DNA from: an uncultured Desulfovibrio sp.
GTDB lineage: Bacteria; Desulfobacterota; Desulfovibrionia; Desulfovibrionales; Desulfovibrionaceae
Direction of reading: 5' to 3'
Assembly: GCA_900555975.1 (NCBI GenBank)
Contig: USNI01000051.1
Location: 1-6,545, forward strand
Length of the DNA stretch: 6,545 nucleotides
A program made the translations under genes and the position numbers. Below the pieces are notes generated by a model that was not told the origin of the DNA, made no database searches, and worked only from the letters and a program-made list of their open reading frames with translations. Positions 1-5,159 of this stretch are shown in pieces. How positions within the stretch are numbered: position 1 is the stretch's first letter; every line of letters begins with the position of its first letter.

Positions 1-33
1 GGCGCTCTGAGACAGCGGCGTCACAGGGAATCC

Positions 34-768
34 CTATGCCTGCCAGCCGCGCACGAAAAGCATGACGGAGGAAAACGCCAGCATGAGCAGAACGAGCCTG
101 CGGAAGATGCCCGGATTGATCCTTCGTATGACGGGAATGCTGACCAGAACGCCGAGCACGGCGCAGGGAACGGCCCATGCGGCATCATGCAGCATCTGCG
201 GCGTATAAAGACCGTCCCGCCATTGCAGCACCATGAGAAACAGCATGGACACCGCCGCCATGGTGCTCAGCATGGAAATCGTGATTTCCTTGTTCCATCC
301 CCGGAGCACGGCATACATGGCAAGAATGGGACCGCCCATGCTGGTGGAGCTAAGCAGAAGACCGGAAATCACGCCCGCCGGAACCACGGTCCAGAGCGGG
401 GCACGGAACGCCTTGCGCATACGGCCGGACACCCCCTGCCAGACAAGAAAAAGCAGAAGCATGGCCGACGCAGCAAAAAAGATCAGCTTCGCAGGCGCCA
501 TCTCCAGAATGATCATGCCGAAGGGAATGCCTGCCGCATTGCCGAGACAGGCCAGCAGAAACTCCAGCTTCGGAAGATCCCGATGATAGAACACGGCAAT
601 GCTCACGGTAATGGCCGTCCCCGTGATGCAGCCGAAGATGATGGCCTGCTTGGCCTCCATGACCAGCGTCATCAGGGGCACGGCAAACAAATTTCCGCCG
701 AAGGACGTCACGCCGTTGATGAAGCCGGCCAGAAACCAGACAATATTGATATAGAAGAAAACAAGCAT
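34..768 (-). CDS. TauE/SafE family sulfite/anion exporter-type membrane protein
   Basis: A 244-residue, very hydrophobic protein with about seven to eight predicted membrane helices, normal for the TauE/SafE family (Pfam PF01925) of the inner membrane. The two family half-repeats are visible. The first is GFINGVTSFGG followed by a proline (residues 15-31); the second is GVISGLLLSSTSMGGP (132-147). Family members are thought to export sulfite, sulfoacetate or related organosulfur anions, but substrates are poorly predicted by sequence, so none is assigned. The ATG at 766-768 is chosen because a purine-rich Shine-Dalgarno, GGCGGAG (778-784 on the minus strand), lies 9 bases upstream and the first helix starts at once. 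It ends with TAG at 34-36. It is transcribed away from the AGCS symporter and shares the intergenic region with it. No terminator is visible in the 33 bases left downstream. Family call sure, substrate unknown. Confidence 0.88.
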   Translation of the reverse strand: MLVFFYINIVWFLAGFINGVTSFGGNLFAVPLMTLVMEAKQAIIFGCITGTAITVSIAVFYHRDLPKLEFLLACLGNAAGIPFGMIILEMAPAKLIFFAASAMLLLFLVWQGVSGRMRKAFRAPLWTVVPAGVISGLLLSSTSMGGPILAMYAVLRGWNKEITISMLSTMAAVSMLFLMVLQWRDGLYTPQMLHDAAWAVPCAVLGVLVSIPVIRRINPGIFRRLVLLMLAFSSVMLFVRGWQA

Positions 769-984
769 GCTCAGAGACTCCGCCTTCCATGATATTCCCA
801 GTCCTACGCCTTTTCAGACCTGACTGTAAAGGGAGGAAGGAGACCTCTCGGAAACCATGACGGTGCGTATTTTACATTTTTGTTCTTTTCTAAACATTCC
901 TTTTGATTTTTCGCGTTCTCTTCCTCATCCTGCCTTCATTACTTGCGCAGTTATTCACACATTATTCTCTTATTATATTTTTTC

Positions 985-1014
985 TTGCCATCCATGATTT
1001 TTCGATGTTATCAA
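985..1014 (+). promoter_or_regulatory. Candidate sigma70 promoter for the AGCS symporter
   Basis: A TTGCCA box at 985-990 (five of six to the consensus) is followed after 18 bases by TATCAA at 1009-1014 (four of six), with an extended -10 TG at 1006-1007. Transcription would start near 1021, about 15 bases before the structured leader at 1036. The -10 region overlaps two small dyads, TGTT-N3-AACA (1006-1016) and AACAA-N2-TTGTT (1013-1024), which could be an operator or simply AT-rich chance. Visual match only. Confidence 0.4.
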
Positions 1015-1035
1015 CAAAATTGTTAATCAGAGCAA

Positions 1036-1145
1036 GGTATGCTTTCCTCACGGCCTCCGGACGTTCGACAGTATCGCTCTTCCGGATGACCGATCCGGAG
1101 ACAGATACGACCCGGCGACGGAAAAACGTTCCGCGAAAGCATGCC
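1036..1145 (+). promoter_or_regulatory. Possible structured 5' leader RNA of the symporter gene
   Basis: Four nested pairings can be read by eye. P1: 1036-1046 pairs with 1135-1145, 11 consecutive base pairs with one G-U. P2: 1059-1065 pairs with 1125-1131, 7 pairs with one G-U. P3: 1071-1075 pairs with 1104-1108, continuing through a small internal loop into TCCGGA 1081-1086 pairing with TCCGGA 1094-1099. P4: a short CCG-GCGA-CGG hairpin at 1112-1121 with a GNRA-type loop. P2 to P4 form a three-way junction closed by P1. The element starts just after a candidate promoter and ends 19 bases before the Shine-Dalgarno, the usual place for a riboswitch or other cis-acting RNA. I do not recognise the conserved core of any riboswitch class I know, including glycine. 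It could be chance pairing in GC-rich DNA. Confidence 0.4.
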
Positions 1146-1178
1146 CTAATCCCCTGAACGGGGCGAGGAGTCTGCGAT

Positions 1179-2522
1179 ATGGAAGAATTCTCCCACTTCA
1201 TCAAAGTGCTGGACGGATACGTCTGGGGACCGGTCATGATGGCTCTCATTCTTGGAACGGGCCTGTATCTCACCTTCGGGCTGAGATTTCTTCCCTGGAC
1301 GCGTCTCGGGGCAGGTTTCCGCCTGACCTGGAAAGGTCGTACCAAGAATGAAGGCGTGCACGGAGAACTTTCCCCCTTCCAGGCTCTGATGACGGCTCTG
1401 GCCGCAACCGTGGGCGTAGGAAACATCGCAGGCGTGGCAACCGCCATCTTCACCGGCGGTCCGGGCGCCCTGTTCTGGATGTGGTGTACCGCCATGGTGG
1501 GCATGGCCACCAAATACGCGGAAACCGTCCTTGCACAGAAGTACCGTGAAGTCACGCCCGCCGGTCACGTGGTGGGCGGTCCCATGTACTATATCAAGAA
1601 CGGCCTGGGCAAGAAATGGGCATGGCTCGGCACGCTCTTCGCTCTTTTCGGCGGCATCTGCGGCTTCGGCATCGGCAACATGACGCAGTCCCATTCCATT
1701 GCCGACGCCCTGCACGCCTCCTTCGGCGTGCCGACCGGCGTTTCCGCGGTCGTGATGTTCGTGCTGATCGCCGTGGTCGTTCTCGGAGGCGTGTCGCGCA
1801 TCGGCTCGGTGTCCGGCAAGCTCGTCCCCTTCATGTCCATTCTCTATATCATCTGCTCCCTCATCGTCATCGCCATCAACATCGACAAGGTTCCCGGCGT
1901 GTTCGCCACCATCTTCCACGATGCCTTTACCGGCACCGCGGCGGCCGGCGGCTTTGCCGGATCCACGGTCATGATGGCGCTGCAGATGGGCGTGGCCCGG
2001 GGCATCTTCTCCAACGAGGCCGGTCTCGGATCCGCAGCCATGGCACACGCCACCGCCACCACGGACGACCATGTGGCCATGGGCTATGTGGGCATGCTCG
2101 GTCCCTTCATCGACACCATCATCATCTGCACCATGACGGGTCTTACCATTCTCTGCTCCGGCCTCTGGTCCGTGGACGGCGCCGTATCCGGTGCGCCCCT
2201 CACCGCCGCCGCCTTCGAGGCCGCGCTTCCCGGCATAGGTTCGGCCATGGTGTCGGTCTGCCTTGCCATGTTCGCCTTCTCCACCATACTCGGCTGGTGC
2301 GTGTACTCCGAACGCTGCTGGATCTATCTGCTCGGCGACAAGGCGCTCAAGCCCTTCCGCATCATCTTCGTCTGCGTGGTGCCCGTGGGTGCGCTGCTTT
2401 CCCTTGATCTCGTCTGGGACATCGCCGACGTTCTCAACGCCCTCATGGCCGTGCCCAACCTCATAGGCCTGCTTCTGCTCAGCCCCGTTCTGTTCAAGCT
2501 TTCCAGGGAATACAACAGCTGA
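1179..2522 (+). CDS. AGCS family sodium:alanine/glycine symporter
   Basis: A 447-residue polytopic inner-membrane protein, full length for the alanine/glycine:cation symporter family (AGCS, TC 2.A.25; the DagA/AlsT type). It couples uptake of small amino acids such as alanine or glycine to Na+ entry. Hallmarks seen: the helix with TVGVGNIAGVATAI then GGPGALFWMW (residues 77-102), GGPMYYIKNGLG (133-144), and the family signature RGIFSNEAGLGSAAMAHA (274-291). The last helices end in a short charged tail. The ATG at 1179 is preceded by GAGGAG (1165-1170) with an 8-base spacer. A small CCCC/GGGG hairpin (1151-1163) sits directly before that site. It has a long leader of its own and a strong terminator behind it, so it is probably transcribed alone. 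The exact substrate (D/L-alanine, glycine, glutamine) cannot be read from the sequence. Confidence 0.95.
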   Translation: MEEFSHFIKVLDGYVWGPVMMALILGTGLYLTFGLRFLPWTRLGAGFRLTWKGRTKNEGVHGELSPFQALMTALAATVGVGNIAGVATAIFTGGPGALFWMWCTAMVGMATKYAETVLAQKYREVTPAGHVVGGPMYYIKNGLGKKWAWLGTLFALFGGICGFGIGNMTQSHSIADALHASFGVPTGVSAVVMFVLIAVVVLGGVSRIGSVSGKLVPFMSILYIICSLIVIAINIDKVPGVFATIFHDAFTGTAAAGGFAGSTVMMALQMGVARGIFSNEAGLGSAAMAHATATTDDHVAMGYVGMLGPFIDTIIICTMTGLTILCSGLWSVDGAVSGAPLTAAAFEAALPGIGSAMVSVCLAMFAFSTILGWCVYSERCWIYLLGDKALKPFRIIFVCVVPVGALLSLDLVWDIADVLNALMAVPNLIGLLLLSPVLFKLSREYNS

Positions 2523-2541
2523 TCATTCCCTTTCATCACAG

Positions 2542-2571
2542 AAAAAGGCGGTCCGACGGGCCGCCTTTTTT
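2542..2571 (+). terminator. Intrinsic terminator of the symporter gene
   Basis: Twenty bases after the stop, GGCGGTCC (2547-2554) pairs with GGGCCGCC (2558-2565, one G-U), closed by a three-base loop. It is flanked by AAAAA (2542-2546) and T6 (2566-2571). The stem plus U-tract is a textbook rho-independent terminator on the plus strand. The A-run on the other side would also allow weak termination from the minus strand, but no minus-strand gene enters here. Confidence 0.93.
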
Positions 2572-2634
2572 CTTTCTCCTCCCCTTTGCCGGCACAGGGA
2601 ACCACCCTGAACGAAAGCCGCTCTCTGGACATTT

Positions 2635-2664
2635 GCCGGCGCATGCGATACGTCGCATTCCGGC
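2635..2664 (+). promoter_or_regulatory. Hairpin in the queH leader
   Basis: ATGCGA (2643-2648) and TCGCAT (2653-2658) form a perfect 6-bp stem around TACG, which as RNA is a UNCG-type tetraloop. An outer 5-bp stem, GCCGG (2635-2639) with CCGGC (2660-2664), stacks across a small asymmetric internal loop. In total 11 pairs lie 47 bases before the queH start. No T-run follows, so it is not a terminator. Role unknown; it may be a cis-acting RNA element, a transcript-end stabiliser or chance. No convincing sigma70 promoter was found in the 140 bases between the preceding terminator and queH. Confidence 0.4.
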
Positions 2665-2711
2665 TTCTTCTCCCGAAACGTCGAACCCGTCTCTGCCGAG
2701 AGGTTCTCTCC

Positions 2712-3446
2712 ATGCCCGGAATCCTTCTCCATGTCTGCTGCGGTCCCTGTTCTCTCATGCCCATCGTCCATCTGCGCGACGAAGGCTGGGACCCCGTCGC
2801 CTATTTCTTCAATCCCAACATCCACCCCGCAGATGAATGGAGAAAAAGAAGGGACGCCATGCGCGAAGTCGCCGAAAAGCTCGACGTGCCGCTTCTGGAA
2901 GAAGGCGAACCGGAACAGCCGGGCCTGTGGGTCCGCCGCCTTGAAGGCACAACGACAGAAGGCGCACGCTGCAGACTCTGTTACCGCCCGCGCATGAAGC
3001 GCACCGCGGAACTTGCAGCGGAAAGAGGGCTCCAGGCCTTCACCACAAGCCTGCTCTACTCCCGCTATCAGCATCACGAGACCATCGTGGAGGAGGCCGA
3101 GCGCGCGGCCGCGGCGGCAGGAACCGTCTTTCTGTACCGGGATTTCCGGCCGTGGTGGTGGGACGGCATAGCCATGTCGAAAAAGCTCGGCATCTACCGT
3201 CAGAAATGGTGCGGGTGCATTCTGAGCATGAAGGAAGCCCTCATGCAGCAGAAAGCTGCGGAAGAACGCATTGCCGCCCAAAAGGCGGAACGGGCCGCAA
3301 GACTGGCCGCGGAAGAAGAAGCTCGCAGAAAGAAAAGGGAAGCCTTTGCCGCAGGCAACAGCAAAAAGGCCCGCAAGGCACGAGCAAGGCTGGCGGAAAG
3401 ACAATCCTCCCCCGGGCAGTCGCTTTCCGGTTCTCAGGGGTCCTGA
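2712..3446 (+). CDS. queH: Epoxyqueuosine reductase QueH
   Basis: A 244-residue cytoplasmic iron-sulfur enzyme of the QueH (DUF208) family. It catalyses the last step of queuosine synthesis, reducing epoxyqueuosine to queuosine in the wobble base of GUN-anticodon tRNAs; it replaces the unrelated cobalamin enzyme QueG. Seen: the N-terminal HVCCGPC (Cys9, Cys10, Cys13), CRLC (Cys87, Cys90), the SRYQHHETI stretch (117-125), and IYRQKWCGCILS (161-172, with Cys167 and Cys169), all family cysteine or substrate motifs. The ATG at 2712 is chosen over an in-frame TTG at 2586: family proteins begin just before the first cysteine motif, and GAGAGG (2698-2703) lies 8 bases upstream. The core ends near residue 172. 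The remaining roughly 70 residues are a Lys/Arg/Glu/Ala-rich, probably helical tail not needed for the fold, making the protein longer than the usual 180-220. It stands alone between two terminators. Confidence 0.93.
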   Translation: MPGILLHVCCGPCSLMPIVHLRDEGWDPVAYFFNPNIHPADEWRKRRDAMREVAEKLDVPLLEEGEPEQPGLWVRRLEGTTTEGARCRLCYRPRMKRTAELAAERGLQAFTTSLLYSRYQHHETIVEEAERAAAAAGTVFLYRDFRPWWWDGIAMSKKLGIYRQKWCGCILSMKEALMQQKAAEERIAAQKAERAARLAAEEEARRKKREAFAAGNSKKARKARARLAERQSSPGQSLSGSQGS

Positions 3447-3486
3447 ACCTGCCCGTACCCCTTCCGGAACAAGGTGAAAGAGCATC

Positions 3487-3515
3487 AAAAAGCCCCGCTT
3501 CCGGAGAAACGGGGC
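3487..3515 (-). terminator. Intrinsic terminator of the tatA-ACT transcript
   Basis: Read on the minus strand, GCCCCG (3510-3515) pairs with CGGGGC (3492-3497) around a 12-base loop, followed by T5 (3487-3491). It lies about 50 bases after the ACT gene's stop. On the plus strand no T-run follows the stem, so it should not stop queH transcription efficiently; I see no other plus-strand terminator for queH. Confidence 0.8.
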
Positions 3516-3564
3516 GTGATAACCAGAGAACGCGATGTAAAAAACGTACGCCGGACAAGAATGC

Positions 3565-3993
3565 TCATCCGCCGATTTCGTCCGGTCCGAGCACCCGGAA
3601 CTTCCGGGCTGTCAGAACCTTCACGGCCTCGTCGGTACGGTCGAAACGGAAAATCATCGTGGCCCTGGTGGATTCCCTCTGCGTATAAGCATACAGATAC
3701 TCCACGTTGATGCCGTGCTCGGAAAGCACGCCCAGCACACGGCAGAGTCCTCCCGGAGTATCGGCCACGTCCACGGCGACCACCGGAGTCGTCCCGACCG
3801 TGAATCCGGCCCGCGAAAGCGCGTTCCGAGCCTTCTGCGTATCGTCGGCCATGAGGCGCAGCACGCCGAAGTCCGTCGTATCCGAAAGGGACAGCGCCCG
3901 GATGTTGACGTCCGCTTCCGCAAGAACGCGGGTCACGTCGCCAAGCTGACCGGACCTGTTTTCCACAAAGACAGAAATCTGTTCGACCGTCAT
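3565..3993 (-). CDS. Tandem ACT-domain protein (COG4747-like)
   Basis: A 142-residue cytoplasmic protein made almost wholly of two ACT domains, regulatory folds that usually bind amino acids. Domain 1 (about 1-66) carries NRSGQLGDVTRVLAEADVNI (12-31). Domain 2 (about 70-135) carries DTPGGLCRVLGVLSEHGINV (78-97). Both show the typical acidic/polar loop before helix 1 with a conserved Gly and the beta strand after it. No catalytic or DNA-binding domain is present, so it is a stand-alone sensor or partner protein; related proteins often sit beside phenylacetate-CoA ligase genes, which are not seen here. The ATG at 3991-3993 has only a weak GGGAA site and starts 18 bases after the tatA stop, so translation is probably coupled to tatA. 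Ligand and partner are unknown. Confidence 0.87.
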   Translation of the reverse strand: MTVEQISVFVENRSGQLGDVTRVLAEADVNIRALSLSDTTDFGVLRLMADDTQKARNALSRAGFTVGTTPVVAVDVADTPGGLCRVLGVLSEHGINVEYLYAYTQRESTRATMIFRFDRTDEAVKVLTARKFRVLGPDEIGG

Positions 3994-4011
3994 GACATTC
4001 CCGTCGGAGGC

Positions 4012-4212
4012 TTACGCCTTCTTGTCTTCGTCGGTGGTCTTTGCCTTGTCCTTGGGCGTGATGTCTATTTCATCAGGCTCGGAAGCGGCCTGACGGAAAT
4101 TACGGATGGCACGGCCGAGGCCGCCGCCGATCTCCGGCAGACGCTTGGCGCCGAATATCACGAGCACAAGCACAAGAATGATGAGAAGTTCCTGCATACC
4201 TATACCAAACAT
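4012..4212 (-). CDS. tatA: Sec-independent (Tat) translocase subunit TatA
   Basis: A 66-residue inner-membrane protein with the complete TatA/E plan. A very short N-terminus is followed by one membrane helix (about residues 7-19) and the hinge [11 protein letters not shown] (20-30). An amphipathic helix [12 protein letters not shown] (31-42) and an acidic/lysine-rich disordered tail complete it. TatA oligomers form the passage for folded, twin-arginine-signal proteins once TatC (with or without TatB) has bound them. For sulfate reducers such cargo typically includes periplasmic hydrogenases and formate dehydrogenases (established knowledge). Glu8 stands where E. coli TatA has Gln8 and TatB has Glu; this alone does not make it TatB, since the protein is short and lacks a long C-terminal part. 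A strong GGAGG (4219-4223) sits 6 bases before the ATG. tatB and tatC are not in the window. It is the first gene of a two-gene unit with the ACT protein. Confidence 0.93.
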   Translation of the reverse strand: MFGIGMQELLIILVLVLVIFGAKRLPEIGGGLGRAIRNFRQAASEPDEIDITPKDKAKTTDEDKKA

Positions 4213-4252
4213 GGCAAACCTCCGGGGTCTTTCTCTCCAAGTTCGTTCATTT

Positions 4253-4282
4253 CCTATACGGGAGGGAGCGGGGAAAGGTCAA
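4253..4282 (-). promoter_or_regulatory. Candidate sigma70 promoter for tatA
   Basis: On the minus strand TTGACC (4277-4282, five of six) is followed after 18 bases by TATAGG (4253-4258, four of six). The predicted start near 4246 gives a leader of about 34 bases carrying the strong tatA ribosome site. Visual match only. Confidence 0.5.
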
Positions 4283-4316
4283 GCATCCGCTTTCTTTCCT
4301 GACGCAGATACGTGCA

Positions 4317-4355
4317 CCGGACGGCTTTTTCCCGATTGCCTGAAAGATCGTCCGG
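4317..4355. repeat. Inverted repeat over a promoter region (possible operator)
   Basis: CCGGACG (4317-4323) and CGTCCGG (4349-4355) are perfect inverted 7-mers. Inside them TTTTTC (4326-4331) can pair with GAAAGA (4342-4347, one G-U), making a 13-pair dyad with a small mismatch. The loop contains the candidate -35 box of the downstream gene. No T-run flanks either side, so it is not a terminator. A regulator-binding site or chance are both possible. Confidence 0.4.
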
Positions 4356-4364
4356 CCTTATAAC
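4336..4364 (+). promoter_or_regulatory. Candidate sigma70 promoter of the unknown-HAD-dksA cluster
   Basis: TTGCCT (4336-4341, four of six) is followed after exactly 17 bases by TATAAC (4359-4364, five of six). Transcription would start near 4371, so the message would begin practically at its own Shine-Dalgarno AGGAG (4371-4375), leaving a leader of about 13 bases. It faces away from the tatA promoter. Visual match only. Confidence 0.5.
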
Positions 4365-4383
4365 AAGAACAGGAGTCAATATC

Positions 4384-5154
4384 ATGAATACGCCTCTTTT
4401 TCTTGCCCTTCCACGGCTTCATGCCGAATTTCTGCCGTCCCTGCCGGGCTGCCGCACCTTCTGGCCCGGTCTGCCCGGAAAACCCGATTCGGCATGGTCG
4501 CCGGCCATGCCTCTGCCTCCGGCCATGGCGGCCGCCTGTCTGACGGACTACGAACGCGCCTGCCGGGACGGAGCCAGCGGAAGTCCCGTGCTCGCCATGG
4601 GCGCTGAACCGGCGCCCGCCGACCTGTCGGACGCGGAGCGGCGCGCCCTGCGCGACATGGCCGGTCTGCCGGCCGAAGAACCACGGCAGCCTCTTCGTCA
4701 GCATGCCCAGCAGATCCTGCTGCTCGTATGGCTTCAGGAAAAACAGGCGCTGGACATGGCGGAACTGGAACGGAAGATCCGTGCCTCACGACAGCAGCTC
4801 GCGGGACTGATCTCCGGCACGACCCGGCAGAGCCGGGAAACCATTGCGCCGTCCGAACGTGATCTGCCGGACTGGAAAAGAACGCTGTCCGCGGTTCTGG
4901 CCTTTGTGCCGGACATGCCCGAATCCGTCGTCCTTGTCGTTTCGGACGCCTCCATGAAGGCAGCCCTGGACGAAATGCATCCCGAACCGGCCGACCTTCC
5001 GAATCTTCCCTCCGGCTTCCGGGCCGTACGGATGCCTGTGTCCGGCCTGGCCGCGCTCTGCGGACGAACCGCACAGGAAAGACTCGGACACGGTCTTTCC
5101 TCCGATCAGTGGCAACGCACGCTCACCCTCTGCCTTTCCGTGTCCGGAGACTGA
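4384..5154 (+). CDS. Uncharacterised 256-residue protein
   Basis: I do not recognise this protein. The ATG at 4384 is preferred over an in-frame GTG at 4312: AGGAG (4371-4375) is 8 bases before it, and the GTG would lie upstream of the predicted transcription start. Visible features: a proline-rich, Ala-rich N-terminal 50 residues with no signal peptide, and an acidic Asp/Glu/Ala region (about 72-100). A long amphipathic helix follows (about 104-147, QQILLLVWLQEK and on), which may be a coiled coil. Near the C-terminus is a SVVLVVSD strand (181-188), reminiscent of an alpha/beta fold. No enzyme motif stands out. Codon and base use match the neighbours, so it is probably a real resident gene rather than recent import. 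It is first in a plus-strand run and is followed after only 5 bases by the HAD phosphatase, so the two are likely co-translated. Confidence 0.8.
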   Translation: MNTPLFLALPRLHAEFLPSLPGCRTFWPGLPGKPDSAWSPAMPLPPAMAAACLTDYERACRDGASGSPVLAMGAEPAPADLSDAERRALRDMAGLPAEEPRQPLRQHAQQILLLVWLQEKQALDMAELERKIRASRQQLAGLISGTTRQSRETIAPSERDLPDWKRTLSAVLAFVPDMPESVVLVVSDASMKAALDEMHPEPADLPNLPSGFRAVRMPVSGLAALCGRTAQERLGHGLSSDQWQRTLTLCLSVSGD

Positions 5155-5159
5155 CGAAC

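Larger units (their letters stand above)
769..1178. other. Divergent intergenic region between exporter and symporter
   Basis: 410 bases with no credible gene. The part from about 870 to 1030 is markedly AT-rich compared with the coding DNA, as expected for promoters facing both ways. The part from 1031 to 1178 is GC-rich and full of complementary segments (described separately). For the minus-strand exporter the best sigma70-like pair I can find is CTGAAA (812-817) and TATCAT (789-794), 17 bases apart. It is weak and would give a leader of only about 14 bases. An 84-codon open frame at 903-1157 has no ribosome site and no recognisable protein character. Confidence 0.7.

Noticed and set aside
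903..1157. 84-codon plus-strand open frame with a hydrophobic start in the intergenic region
   Set aside because: No Shine-Dalgarno. The hydrophobic look comes from T-rich promoter DNA and turns Arg/Thr-rich exactly where the composition changes.
1031..1178. Glycine riboswitch upstream of the AGCS symporter
   Set aside because: The gene type makes it plausible, but the conserved glycine aptamer core segments (such as CCGAAGG and CUCAGG) are not present on the plus strand.
962..1555. 197-codon open frame on the minus strand
   Set aside because: It spans the AT-rich intergenic region and the start of the symporter, has no ribosome site or protein family character, and is Pro/Arg-rich in the overlap, as shadow frames are.
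1146..2072. 308-codon open frame on the minus strand inside the symporter gene
   Set aside because: It lies wholly opposite a full-length conserved membrane protein and its product is His/Gly/Asp-rich low-complexity sequence, typical of a shadow frame in GC-rich DNA.
2698..2730. AGAGGTTCT before queH resembles the first strand of a preQ1-I riboswitch
   Set aside because: Only nine bases match. The second P1 strand (a CCCUCU-type segment) and the A-rich pseudoknot tail are missing, and the match runs into the coding region.
2523..3488. 321-codon open frame on the minus strand over queH
   Set aside because: It runs through the terminator and opposite the conserved QueH motifs; its product has no recognisable domain.
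3535..3552. T6 tract after CGTACG on the minus strand as a second terminator
   Set aside because: CGTACG is only a 6-base palindrome that cannot form a hairpin loop. The proper terminator lies at 3487-3515.
4382..5074. 230-codon open frame on the minus strand over the unknown protein
   Set aside because: I considered it because the plus-strand gene is unrecognised. This frame is very Arg/Pro-rich and has no ribosome site, while the plus-strand gene has a promoter, ribosome site and coupling to the next gene.
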